NCBI RefSeq assembly: GCF_900603025.1
Contig: NZ_LR026975.1
Location: 62,001 to 126,000, forward strand
Length of the DNA stretch: 64,000 bases
Reading direction: 5' to 3'
Source of the DNA: Mycolicibacterium hassiacum DSM 44199
Lineage (GTDB): Bacteria > Actinomycetota > Actinomycetes > Mycobacteriales > Mycobacteriaceae
The position numbers and the translations under genes were made by a program. Below the pieces are notes generated by a model. The model made no database searches. It was not told the origin of the DNA and saw only the letters and a program-made list of their open reading frames with translations. Positions 46,162-54,401 of this stretch are shown here, piece after piece (within the stretch, counting starts at the first letter, position 1; the number at the start of each line of letters is the position of its first letter).

Positions 46162-46895
46162 TGAAACTGCAGCACTATCTCGGCGGGCTCGAGGGCCTGC
46201 CCGAAATCACCACCCTGGAGAAGCGGGTCTTCGTCGAGGGGTGGGAGAAACGCATCTTCGGCATCCACGTCGCGATGATGGGCCTGTCCAACCACCTCGG
46301 CTCGGCGCTGCCCGGCTACCCGATCGACGAGGTGCCCACCACCTTCAAGGACGAGTGGACCTGGGCCGACCTGCGCACCGGCGCCGAGGCGATGAACCCG
46401 TTCGACTACTTCAAGTACCGCTACTACGAGAAGTGGCTCGGCGGCATCACCCAGTTCTTCATCGACAAGGGCTATGTCACCGAAGAGGAACTCACCGCGC
46501 GCATGGCCGAGCCGGCGCCGACCGAGACCGAGACCAAACCCCAGATCGACGACCAGGTGATCGCCTACCTGCGCAACGGCGACAGCCCGCGCCGAGACGT
46601 GGCGCACCCGAAGTTCGCCGTCGGTGAGCGGGTGCGCGTCACCAACGTGCCGGCCGGGTCGCACACCCGGCTGCCGGGCTACCTGCGCGGGCGGGTCGGC
46701 ACCATCGAGCGGATCTTCGAGGGCGACTACGCCTATTTCGTCCACACCGGCGACGGCATCGGCGACCCCATGCCGGTCTACGCCGTCGCGTTCGACCCCG
46801 TCGAGATCTGGGGCCCGCGTGCCGAACCCGGCCCCGAGACCCTCTACGCCGAGCTCTACGAGGCCTACCTGGAACCCACGAAGGAGCAGTCATGA
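46161..46895 (+). CDS. Nitrile hydratase, beta subunit
   Basis: 244 residues. The N-terminal helical half has FVEGWEKRIFGIHVAMMGL and TWADLRTGAEAMNPFDYFKY. The C-terminal SH3-like barrel has FAVGERVRVTNVPAGSHTRL and PGYLRGRVGTIE, both characteristic. It pairs with the alpha subunit to form the nitrile-to-amide hydrating enzyme. The beta-before-alpha gene order is common for cobalt enzymes. Four-base overlap with the next gene. Confidence 0.9.
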   Translation: MKLQHYLGGLEGLPEITTLEKRVFVEGWEKRIFGIHVAMMGLSNHLGSALPGYPIDEVPTTFKDEWTWADLRTGAEAMNPFDYFKYRYYEKWLGGITQFFIDKGYVTEEELTARMAEPAPTETETKPQIDDQVIAYLRNGDSPRRDVAHPKFAVGERVRVTNVPAGSHTRLPGYLRGRVGTIERIFEGDYAYFVHTGDGIGDPMPVYAVAFDPVEIWGPRAEPGPETLYAELYEAYLEPTKEQS

Positions 46896-47512
46896 CCGGG
46901 CAGTTCGCCTATCCACCCGACCGTGAGGAGCTCAGCGCGAAGAAGGTCGCCGCGCTGGAGTCCCTGCTGATCGAGAAGGGGGTCATCACCGCGCAGACCG
47001 TCGACAAGGTGCTGGCCTACTTCGAGACCGAGATGACGCCGCTCAACGGCAAGAAGATCGTGGTCAAGGCCTGGACCGACCCCGAGTTCGCCGAGAAGGT
47101 CGTCGACGACACCCCGGCCGCGATCGCCGAACTCGACCTGCCCGAGGGCATGGCCGGCGCCGAAGGCGAGCACCTGCAGGCCGTCGCCAACAAGCCCGGC
47201 GTGCACAACCTGGTGATCTGCACGCTGTGCTCCTGCTTCCCGTGGCCGGTGCTGGGGCTGCCGCCGTACTGGTACAAGGACCCGGTGTTCCGGGCCCGCG
47301 CGGCCCGCGAACCACGCAAGGTGCTCGCCGAGGTGGGCCTGGAACTGCCCGACGACACCGAGATCAAGGTGTGGGACTCCAGCGGGCACTCCCGCTACTT
47401 CGTTATCCCCGAAAGACCGGCGGGGACCGAGGATTTCACCGATGAACAGTTGATGGAGCTGGTGACCACCGAGTCGATGATCGGTGTGGCGTTGGCGGGG
47501 CCGGTGTCATGA
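46892..47512 (+). CDS. Nitrile hydratase, alpha subunit (cobalt type)
   Basis: 206 residues. The metal claw is VICTLCSCFPWPVLGLPP with C110, C113, S114 and C115. Thr after the first Cys marks the low-spin cobalt type, where iron enzymes carry Ser. C113 and C115 are the positions oxidised to sulfinic and sulfenic acid in characterised enzymes. The C-terminal DSSGHSRYFVIPERPAGT is also conserved. Cobalt dependence is supported by the chaperone and CbtBA importer genes that follow in the same operon. Confidence 0.92.
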   Translation: MTGQFAYPPDREELSAKKVAALESLLIEKGVITAQTVDKVLAYFETEMTPLNGKKIVVKAWTDPEFAEKVVDDTPAAIAELDLPEGMAGAEGEHLQAVANKPGVHNLVICTLCSCFPWPVLGLPPYWYKDPVFRARAAREPRKVLAEVGLELPDDTEIKVWDSSGHSRYFVIPERPAGTEDFTDEQLMELVTTESMIGVALAGPVS

Positions 47513-47814
47513 AGCTGCACGAGACCTGCACCACCGACCAGGCCGCGCCCCAGTTCGAACACGAATGGCAGCGCCGGGCGTTCGGCCTGGCGGTCGCCCT
47601 GTCGGAGTTCCGCCACTACGACTGGAGCGAGTTCCAGCAGGCGCTGATCGACACCATCGCCGAATGGGAGAGGCTGCCCGAGGACGAACGCGGCGAATGG
47701 CAGTACTACGACCACTGGGTGAGCGCGCTGGAGAAGGTCGTCGACCGCCATCAGCTGCTCACCCGCCCGGTGGAAACCGACGACCACGACCACGCCGTCG
47801 CCCACGACCACTAG
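47509..47814 (+). CDS. Nitrile hydratase activator / accessory protein
   Basis: 101 residues, overlapping the alpha gene by four bases. The fold resembles the N-terminal half of the beta subunit (FEHEWQRRAFGLAVALSEF, DWSEFQQALIDTIAEWE, YYDHWVSALEKVVDRH), as in known self-subunit-swapping chaperones that deliver cobalt-loaded alpha subunits. The C-terminus DDHDHAVAHDH is His/Asp-rich and may bind cobalt. Confidence 0.85.
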   Translation: MKLHETCTTDQAAPQFEHEWQRRAFGLAVALSEFRHYDWSEFQQALIDTIAEWERLPEDERGEWQYYDHWVSALEKVVDRHQLLTRPVETDDHDHAVAHDH

Positions 47815-47824
47815 GAGGCCCGTG

Positions 47825-48043
47825 ATGACCCATCTGAATCCCGCTGTCGCCGTTCCGCGCCTCAACGTGCGCACCGCCCGGCTGGCCACACCGGTGCGGC
47901 TGGCGACCATCACCCTGCTCGCCCTGATCGCCTACTACTTCGTCGGCTTCGACCAGGGCGCGGTGTCGGTGTTCGGCAACGACACCCACATCCACGAATT
48001 CCTGCACGACGCACGTCACCTGCTGGGATTCCCATGTCACTGA
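47825..48043 (+). CDS. cbtB: Cobalt transporter small subunit CbtB
   Basis: 72 residues from ATG 47825 (GTG 47822 also possible). One membrane segment (VRLATITLLALIAYYFVGFD) is followed by a His-rich C-terminal motif HIHEFLHDARHLLGFPCH, diagnostic of CbtB. It overlaps cbtA. It supplies Co2+ to the nitrile hydratase. Confidence 0.88.
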   Translation: MTHLNPAVAVPRLNVRTARLATPVRLATITLLALIAYYFVGFDQGAVSVFGNDTHIHEFLHDARHLLGFPCH

Positions 48044-48846
48044 GCGCCGTCCGCCACCTGCTGCCCGGCGCGGTGGCCGGCGTCGCCGCGTTCGTGTTCA
48101 GCCGGGTCATGATCGAGCCGTTGACCGGTGCGGCGATCGACTACGAGGGCGAACGCGAGCACGCCGAGGCGCACCTGGCCGGCGCGCACGGCCACGGCCA
48201 CGAGCACGGCGAGCTGTTCAGCCGTGCGGTGCAGGAGAATCTCGGCGCCGCAACGGGAATCGTCGCGTTCGCCGTCGTCATGGGGGTGCTGTACGCGGTC
48301 GCCTACCAGGTGCTGCAGGCGGTGCTCGAGCGGCGCGGCCACCGACCCGACCCGGTGACGACGGCGCTGCTGTTGGCCGCGGGCATGGGGTTGGCGGTGA
48401 CGGTGCTGCCGGCGTTGAAGTATCCGGCCAACCCGCCGGGTGTCGGTGTGGACGACACGGTGGCCGAACGCAGCTCGGCGTTCCTGACGGTCACCGCGGT
48501 GTCGGCGCTCGCGGCCGTCGTCGCCGTCGGAGTCGCGGTGAGGTGGGCGCGGGAGTGGGGCGTCTGGCGGGCCGTCGGCGCGGCGGTCGGTGGGTACCTC
48601 GCGGTGATGTTGGTTGTCTTCGCGGCGGCGCCGTCGTTCCACGAGGCACCCGGGCCGCTGCACGATGCCGGCGGGGGCCTGGTGTTCCCCGGCTTCCCGG
48701 CCGAGCTGCTGGCCGACTTCCGGATGTACTCGCTGCTCAACCACGTGCTGCTGTGGCTGGTCATCGGCGTGGTGTTCGCCGCGCTGGTGAGCCGGACGCG
48801 CTCGACCGACGCCGAGGCGCTCGGATCGGAGGTGGCCGTGGCGTAG
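48034..48846 (+). CDS. cbtA: Cobalt transporter CbtA
   Basis: 270 residues. Several membrane segments and the metal-binding loop AHGHGHEHGE near residues 50-65, plus LPALKYPANPPGVG and NHVLLWLVIGVVFAAL, as in CbtA proteins. Co-translated with cbtB through an overlap. No cobalamin riboswitch is visible upstream of the operon, consistent with use for nitrile hydratase rather than vitamin B12. Confidence 0.88.
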   Translation: MSLSAVRHLLPGAVAGVAAFVFSRVMIEPLTGAAIDYEGEREHAEAHLAGAHGHGHEHGELFSRAVQENLGAATGIVAFAVVMGVLYAVAYQVLQAVLERRGHRPDPVTTALLLAAGMGLAVTVLPALKYPANPPGVGVDDTVAERSSAFLTVTAVSALAAVVAVGVAVRWAREWGVWRAVGAAVGGYLAVMLVVFAAAPSFHEAPGPLHDAGGGLVFPGFPAELLADFRMYSLLNHVLLWLVIGVVFAALVSRTRSTDAEALGSEVAVA

Positions 48847-49160
48847 GCGTGACCGGGGAACCGGTGCGAACGGGTGCCCGGCTCCGGGGGAGAGTCGGCC
48901 GACGGTGCCGGCCCACTCCCGTGCCGGAGCGCCGGCCCGATGAGATAGCGCGCGTACAACGTGCTGCGCCAGTAGATGTACGGCGAACTGCTCTTCGACA
49001 TCAGCGGATCACAGACCGGCCCGGGCGGTTTCGGGCCGAAATCCGAGTTGCGGATCAACGGCGGCACCGGGCCGGGCGACGCAGGAAAGAGTCGATCACG
49101 GCGAGACCTCGCGCCGGTCCCGACTCCGTTGCGGTGTCACCCCGGAGCCCAGGCCCGCCG
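48847..49160. other. Intergenic with a possible gene remnant
   Basis: 314 bases. On the minus strand, about 49067-48880, a stretch reads LIRNSDFGPKPPGPVCDPLM and then SSSPYIYWRSTLYARYLI, which looks like the C-terminal part of a real protein but lacks a start and continues into a shadow frame. Probably a relic; family not identified. Confidence 0.35.
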
Positions 49161-49502
49161 CTACACCGGCGTGGTGTGGCCGATGCTGCGCGCCCAGGCG
49201 GCGACCGCCGGTCCGGTGTCGGGGCAGAGGTTGTCCACCGCGGCCATCAGGATGATCGCCGACTCCATGGGTGCGAAGCCCACCGTGACCAGTTCGTCGA
49301 GCACCGGCGGGGGAGCCACCCCGAACCGCAGCTCGTGGCAGGTGAGCTTGCCGATGTCGATCATGTCGATCATCGAGCCGTAGTGGACCCCCACAGCGTC
49401 GAGCTGCGAGATGAAGTCGTACTGATCCGCGCGCGCCGGCGCCGCCGACAGCGCCGTCGCCAACATACCGGTGAGTACGGCAAGAACTGTGCGTCCGCGC
49501 AT
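49161..49502 (-). CDS. DUF732 secreted protein
   Basis: 113 residues. Signal peptide (1-25, VLAVLTGMLATALSAAPARA) then a DUF732 domain, a helical mycobacterial exported domain with two Cys (C54 and C92) that probably form a disulfide: QYDFISQLDAVGVHYGSMID and DNLCPDTG. Function unknown. The GGGGGG ribosome site and the PafBC-type promoter at 49536-49558 lie directly upstream. Confidence 0.8.
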   Translation of the reverse strand: MRGRTVLAVLTGMLATALSAAPARADQYDFISQLDAVGVHYGSMIDMIDIGKLTCHELRFGVAPPPVLDELVTVGFAPMESAIILMAAVDNLCPDTGPAVAAWARSIGHTTPV

Positions 49503-49535
49503 GTCGTTCCCCCCTCATATCGCGCTGACGCGACG

Positions 49536-49558
49536 ACAGTAGAACCGGGCACCGACAA
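49536..49558 (-). promoter_or_regulatory. RecA-NDp / PafBC-type promoter of the DUF732 gene
   Basis: Minus strand: TTGTCGGTG (49558-49550), eight bases, TACTGT (49541-49536), a full consensus match. It is predicted to start transcription about 27 bases before the ATG. Confidence 0.75.
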
Positions 49559-49577
49559 GTCGTGAATCGGGGAGCGG

Positions 49578-49600
49578 TTGTCGGCGCAGCGTTGTTCAAT
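49578..49600 (+). promoter_or_regulatory. Weak RecA-NDp-like promoter, leaderless
   Basis: TTGTCGGCG (49578-49586), eight bases, TTCAAT (49595-49600). The upstream half is good; the -10 has T instead of A at its second base. The -10 ends six bases before ATG 49607, so a leaderless transcript of the ATPase gene is predicted. It is divergent from the DUF732 promoter, only 19 bases away. Confidence 0.4.
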
Positions 49601-49606
49601 CGACCC

Positions 49607-52045
49607 ATGTCGTCAGCTGTTAACCCGGATGGTGCTGCCGCCGAGCCGACCGAACAGTCCGTCCACGAGGTCATGCTGGAGATGCTCGAGGCGGACGAGA
49701 AGGTCGACGAGGCGATCAAGGACGCTGTGCTCACCGCCCTCGCCGAGGTGTCCGATCAGCCGGACTCCCAAGGTGAAGAGCAGCCGAAGCCGACGTATCT
49801 GAGCTCCGTCTCGGTCGCGGGGTTTCGCGGGATCGGCCGCGAGGCGCGCCTCGACCTCTATCCCGCACCTGGGCTGACGGTGGTCAGCGGGCGCAACGGG
49901 TCGGGCAAGTCGAGCTTCGCCGAGGCACTCGAGTTCGCGCTCACCGGCACCAGCTACCGGTGGCGGGAGAAGAAAGCCAAGATCTGGCAGGAGACCTGGC
50001 GCAACCTTCATCACGGCGACCCGTGCGCGATCCGGGTGGAGTTCACCACGGAAGGGAGCGAACCCTTCACCATCGGCGTGGACTGGGAACCGGATGCCGA
50101 ACTGGCCGACCAGCAGTCGTGGACCCAGTCCCGATCCGCCAAGCGCATCAAGGGCACCGGCCACCTCGGGTGGGCGCGGGCCCTGGAGCTGTGGCGTCCG
50201 GTGCTGAGCTACGACGAACTCGGGCGGCTGTTCGACGAGGGACCCTCCGCGCTGTACGACGCATTGGCGAGGTTGCTCGGTCTCGAAGCGCTCGAGGAAG
50301 CGGAGCAACGACTCACCGCGGATCTGAACACGACCAGGGAGATTCGCAAGCACGCCAACGAGGAGCGCGACCGACTGCTGGCGGTGCTCGACAAGTGCGA
50401 CGACGAGCGTGCCAACCGCGCCGCCGAGTTGTTGCGGCCCAAGAGGGGCAGGAAGCCGACGAACCTCGATGACGTTCTGGCCCTGGCCACCGGCGCCGAC
50501 GACCCCGAACTGCGGGTCATTCCGGCCTTGCGCGCCCTGACCGAACTCGACGTTCCGACCCTTGACGAGATCACCACCGCCACGGCGGAACTCAGAGCGG
50601 CCGCGCAAGCCGTCATCGCAGCGAGCAGCGGAGTTGCCGAAAGCGCCGAGCAGCGCGTCACGCTTCTGCAGACGGCGCTGCGCTACCACGAGCACAATGG
50701 CGACGGAGCCTGCCCGGTGTGCGGCGAAGGCACGCTCGACGCCGCGTGGGCCGAACGGGCCCGCCGGACGGTCAGCTCAACCGAGGCGGCACTCGGCGAA
50801 TACCGTTCCGCGACAGCACAACTCAAACAGGCCCGGGCGGCGGCGGCAGATCTCGTTGTCCGTTGTCGCCCGGCCGACGAGGTAGCCGGGGTGGAGCTGC
50901 CCGCGTTGCAGACCTACAACCTCGCCGTCGCGAACGCACGACAGACTCCCGACGGCGACGCCGATCTCGCCGTACACCTGGAGGCCGCGCTCACCGAGGT
51001 CGCCGCAGCCGCCGACGCATTGTGTGAGCAGGCCCGCGCGGCGCTGGCGGCCCGCGAGGGCGAATGGGCGCCGGTCGCGGCTCAGTTGGGGGCCTGGGTC
51101 GGCCTGGAACAGCGGGCACGCGAAGCGGACCCGACAATCAAGACGCTCGAAGCCGCCAAGCGGTGGCTGTCCGCTCACGGAAGCGACATCCGCAACCGGA
51201 GACTGCGGCCGATCGCGGAGCAGGCCCGGCGGATCTGGAGCGGCCTGCGGCAGGAGAGCAACGTCGACCTCGGCGACATCATCCTCACCGGGTCCGGAAA
51301 TCGGCGCCGGGTGGAGCTCAGAGGATTCGTCGACGGCGAGCCGACCGAGGCGCTTCCGGTGATGAGTCAGGGCGAACTGCACGCGCTCGCGCTGGCGCTG
51401 TTCCTGCCGCGAGCGACCGCGGCCGACAGCCCGTTCCGGTTCGTGGTCCTCGACGACCCGATCCAGGCGATGGACCCGGCCAAGATCGACGGGTTCGTTC
51501 AAGTGCTCTCCGAGATCGCGCAGACCCGCCAGGTCGTCGTCTTCTCACACGACGACCGGCTGGCGTCGGTGATCCGCGAAACCGGTGTCGACGCCCGACT
51601 GATCGAAGTGGTTCGCGAGTCGGAGTCGAAGGTGACGGTGCGTGGCAACGTCAACCCGGCGCTGCGCACCGTCAGCGACATCTTCGCGCTGATCAAGGAC
51701 GACCGGCTGCCCGCCGACGTCCGGGCTCGCGTGCTGCCCGGTCTGTTCCGCACCGCGCTGGAAGCCGCTGCGCGGCAGGCCTATTACACCAAGCAGGCGG
51801 TGGCCGGGCAGGCCCGCGCGGAGTCCGAGAAGGCGTGGACGTCGGCGAAGAAGACCCGGCCGCGGCTCGCACTCGCGGTGCACGGCGACCCGTCGGCCGA
51901 TCTGACCGGCTGGTTGAAGGCCAATCCCGAGCGGGATCGGACGCTGCGGCGGTGCAACGCCGTCCACAACGACGCGCTGAGCATCGGTTTGCCCGAGGTC
52001 CGGGAGTTGGAGCGCACGATCCGGGAAGTGCTGGAGCTGCGATGA
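49607..52045 (+). CDS. RecF/SMC-like AAA ATPase with C-terminal HEPN-like region
   Basis: 812 residues from ATG 49607; an in-frame GTG at 49562 would lie in the promoter. Rad50/RecF-type split ATPase: LTVVSGRNGSGKSSFAEALE (Walker A near 94), coiled-coil arms with CPVCGEG near 369, the signature MSQGELHALALALFLPRA near 587, and Walker B FVVLDDPIQAMDP near 613. The C-terminal 150 residues contain RRCNAVHND near 782, an Rx4H motif of the kind found in HEPN RNases and related helical domains. It shares a four-base overlap with a small HEPN-like partner. The layout recalls ATPase-HEPN defence proteins such as RloC; this assignment is tentative. Confidence 0.75.
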   Translation: MSSAVNPDGAAAEPTEQSVHEVMLEMLEADEKVDEAIKDAVLTALAEVSDQPDSQGEEQPKPTYLSSVSVAGFRGIGREARLDLYPAPGLTVVSGRNGSGKSSFAEALEFALTGTSYRWREKKAKIWQETWRNLHHGDPCAIRVEFTTEGSEPFTIGVDWEPDAELADQQSWTQSRSAKRIKGTGHLGWARALELWRPVLSYDELGRLFDEGPSALYDALARLLGLEALEEAEQRLTADLNTTREIRKHANEERDRLLAVLDKCDDERANRAAELLRPKRGRKPTNLDDVLALATGADDPELRVIPALRALTELDVPTLDEITTATAELRAAAQAVIAASSGVAESAEQRVTLLQTALRYHEHNGDGACPVCGEGTLDAAWAERARRTVSSTEAALGEYRSATAQLKQARAAAADLVVRCRPADEVAGVELPALQTYNLAVANARQTPDGDADLAVHLEAALTEVAAAADALCEQARAALAAREGEWAPVAAQLGAWVGLEQRAREADPTIKTLEAAKRWLSAHGSDIRNRRLRPIAEQARRIWSGLRQESNVDLGDIILTGSGNRRRVELRGFVDGEPTEALPVMSQGELHALALALFLPRATAADSPFRFVVLDDPIQAMDPAKIDGFVQVLSEIAQTRQVVVFSHDDRLASVIRETGVDARLIEVVRESESKVTVRGNVNPALRTVSDIFALIKDDRLPADVRARVLPGLFRTALEAAARQAYYTKQAVAGQARAESEKAWTSAKKTRPRLALAVHGDPSADLTGWLKANPERDRTLRRCNAVHNDALSIGLPEVRELERTIREVLELR

Positions 52046-52377
52046 GTGCGACCGAGCTGCTCGCTCAGGCGCAGCGGATCCTGAGCACGCCCGACACCGG
52101 CGGTCACTCACCGCGGATGGCGGCGTTCCTGGCCCGGCGCGCCGTCGAGGACGTCATCGAGCGCCGATGCGCCGATCTGGTCGGCCCGGTCACGCCGGCG
52201 ACCTGGCGCAGCAAGCTGTTGATCCTGCGTGTGCTCGACGACCCGGCGGTCGCCGACCGGGCCGCGTACGCCTGGAACCGGCTCAGCAACGCCTGCCACC
52301 TGCATGCGTTCGAAATGCAGCCGTCGGTCACCGAGGTGCAGCACCTGTGCCGGCTGGTCGCCGAACTGATGCGGTGA
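52042..52377 (+). CDS. Small HEPN-like helical protein
   Basis: 111 residues, overlapping the ATPase gene by four bases (ATGA). All-helical; WNRLSNACHLHAF carries R-x5-H, compatible with the HEPN motif Rx4-6H. Translational coupling suggests a complex with the ATPase. No close named family recognised. Confidence 0.65.
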   Translation: MSATELLAQAQRILSTPDTGGHSPRMAAFLARRAVEDVIERRCADLVGPVTPATWRSKLLILRVLDDPAVADRAAYAWNRLSNACHLHAFEMQPSVTEVQHLCRLVAELMR

Positions 52378-52425
52378 GGTCGCGGCCGCAGCCGGGCGCG
52401 GGACCGGGATTTCGGGGGACCGGAG

Positions 52426-52448
52426 TTGTCGGTGGGAGGCGCTATCCT
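52426..52448 (+). promoter_or_regulatory. RecA-NDp / PafBC-type promoter of the ADP-ribosylglycohydrolase gene
   Basis: TTGTCGGTG (52426-52434), eight bases, TATCCT (52443-52448), a full consensus match. The flanking bases GGAGTTGTCGGTGGGNGGCGCTA are very close to the site at 2026. The leader to the ATG is about 150 bases. Confidence 0.75.
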
Positions 52449-52605
52449 GAGACCAGCTTCACGAGATGCCGTCGCCAAGCTCCGACTTGACGGCACGCCA
52501 ACCCCATGCTCGTGGGTGGCTCGGATGATGAAGCGGCCGAGCACCAACCGGTGCTGAGGCAAGAGCACGGCCTCGCCGCGGAGGCCTCACACAAAGGGGG
52601 GTTAT

Positions 52606-54054
52606 ATGGATCTGTCGATCGAACAGCTCGACCGTGTCGGCGGAACGCTGCTGGCAACCGCTGCCGGGGATGCCCTCGGCGCCGGCTACGAGTTCGAACC
52701 ACCGGTACCCGAGGATCAGCCGGTCGCGATGATCGGCGGTGGCCTGGGCCCGTTCGCGCCGGGCGAGTGGACCGACGACACCGCGATGGCCATCGCGATC
52801 GCCGAAATCGCCGCTACCGGAGCAGATCTGCGCTCCGAGCAGGCACTCGATGCGATCGTCGACCGGTGGTACTGGTGGGCGCGCAACGCCAAGGACATCG
52901 GCGTGCAGACCCGCAACGTGCTGACCGCCGCGCACGCCGCCGGACTCAGCGCCAAGTCTGCCCGCCGGGAAGCCGAAGCGCTGCACCGGCGCACCGGCCT
53001 CACCGCGGGCAACGGCTCGCTGATGCGCACCGCCCCGGTCGCGCTGGCCCACCTCGACGACGAGGACGCGCTGGTGGAGGCGGCCCGGACGATCAGCGAA
53101 CTGACCCACTTCGACCCGGAGGCCGGTGACGCCTGCGTGCTGTGGTGCGCGGCGATCCGGCACGCCGTGCTGACCGGCGAACTCGACGTCCGAGTCGGCT
53201 TGCGGCACATCCCCGGCGGTCGGCGGGAGCTGTGGGTGACCCGGATCGACGCCGCCGAACAGAACCGGCCGCCGGCGTTCGCGTCCAAGAACGGGTGGGT
53301 GGTCGCCGCGCTGCAGGCCGCCTGGTCGGCGATCGCCACCACACCCGTGCCCGACGACGATCCCACCGCCGGCGTGTTCCGCGCCGACCACCTGCGGCTG
53401 GCGCTCGAAGCCGCCGTGCGTGGCGGTCACGACACCGACACCGTCGCCGCCATCGCCGGCGGACTGCTCGGCGCCGCCTACGGGGCGTCGGCGGTGCCCT
53501 GGCAGTGGCGGCAGGTACTGAAGGGCTGGCCGGGGCTCAACGCCCGGCTGCTGGTCAACCTGGCGGAAACCATTGTCGGCGAGCCGAAACCGCCACGACA
53601 CCGCAATGCGGAACTGAACCGGCCCCGGCGGCCGGTCCGCCATCCGCACGACGACGGTGTCTGGCTCGGCGGCCTCGCCGCCCTGCGTAACCACCCCACC
53701 AGCGTCGACCTGCCCGACGAGGTCGACGTGGCGATCTCGCTCTGCCGGGTCGGCGACGACGAGATCCGCGACGGCACAGCACATCTCGACCTGCGCATCG
53801 ACGACGGGCTACCCCACCTGCAGTACGCGCTGCTCAACGCGGTCCGCGCGGTCGAGCAGTTGCGCGCCGACGGACAGACCGTCTACCTGCACTGCGAGCA
53901 TGCGGTGGACCGCACCCCGGCGGTCGCCGCGCTCTACGGCGCGCGTCGCCACGGCCTTCCGGTGCAGCAGGCGCTCGACGACGTCATCGGCGCGCTACCC
54001 GGCGCCGAGCTGACCGAGTCGCTGCGCTCGGCGCTGGAAAGGCTGTCGCGATGA
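52606..54054 (+). CDS. ADP-ribosylglycohydrolase fused to a dual-specificity phosphatase-like domain
   Basis: 482 residues, ATG after a GGGGGG ribosome site. The N-terminal DraG/ARH domain (1-315) has AAGDALGAGYEF, EWTDDTAMAIAIAE, LTAGNGSLMRTAPVALA and GGHDTDTVAAIAGGLLGAAY, the paired metal sites of ADP-ribosyl hydrolases. The C-terminal domain (330-482) carries VYLHCEHAVDRTPAVAALYG, a complete Cx5R phosphatase loop with C430 and R436. It could remove ADP-ribose and phosphate from proteins or nucleic acids. The damage-type promoter fits a role in reversing ADP-ribosylation after DNA damage (inference). Overlaps the next gene by four bases. Confidence 0.88.
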   Translation: MDLSIEQLDRVGGTLLATAAGDALGAGYEFEPPVPEDQPVAMIGGGLGPFAPGEWTDDTAMAIAIAEIAATGADLRSEQALDAIVDRWYWWARNAKDIGVQTRNVLTAAHAAGLSAKSARREAEALHRRTGLTAGNGSLMRTAPVALAHLDDEDALVEAARTISELTHFDPEAGDACVLWCAAIRHAVLTGELDVRVGLRHIPGGRRELWVTRIDAAEQNRPPAFASKNGWVVAALQAAWSAIATTPVPDDDPTAGVFRADHLRLALEAAVRGGHDTDTVAAIAGGLLGAAYGASAVPWQWRQVLKGWPGLNARLLVNLAETIVGEPKPPRHRNAELNRPRRPVRHPHDDGVWLGGLAALRNHPTSVDLPDEVDVAISLCRVGDDEIRDGTAHLDLRIDDGLPHLQYALLNAVRAVEQLRADGQTVYLHCEHAVDRTPAVAALYGARRHGLPVQQALDDVIGALPGAELTESLRSALERLSR

Positions 54055-54401
54055 CGCGGGAGCGCCGGCCGATACGGCGCTGGTCGGCCGGCCACGAGAG
54101 CACCTGGGGCCCGTACTGGGAGGCGATGTTCTATCCCGCCACGGTGACCCGGTGGCTGGAGTGGAAGCTGGCGTCGGTCGGCGCCAACATCGCCCGCCAG
54201 CTGTGGCGCACCCGCGAATACCGCCGCCGCACCTATGAATCGGTGTTCGGCGCCGACCCGAGCAGTTGGCCGTCGCAACACCCGGGTGTGGTGCTCGACC
54301 GGGACGCCGCGGGCTGCCTGCGCTGCCACTGGTTCGTGCAGACGGGACCGAGCCGGGTGCTGACCCTGGCCCGCCGGCACGAGAAGGAGCAGGAGCGGTG
54401 A
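54051..54401 (+). CDS. Hypothetical protein
   Basis: 116 residues, basic, with WGPYWEAMFYPATVTRWLEW and a Trp-rich middle. No domain recognised. Translationally coupled on both sides (four-base overlaps), so it belongs to the ADP-ribosylglycohydrolase operon. Confidence 0.6.
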   Translation: MTRERRPIRRWSAGHESTWGPYWEAMFYPATVTRWLEWKLASVGANIARQLWRTREYRRRTYESVFGADPSSWPSQHPGVVLDRDAAGCLRCHWFVQTGPSRVLTLARRHEKEQER

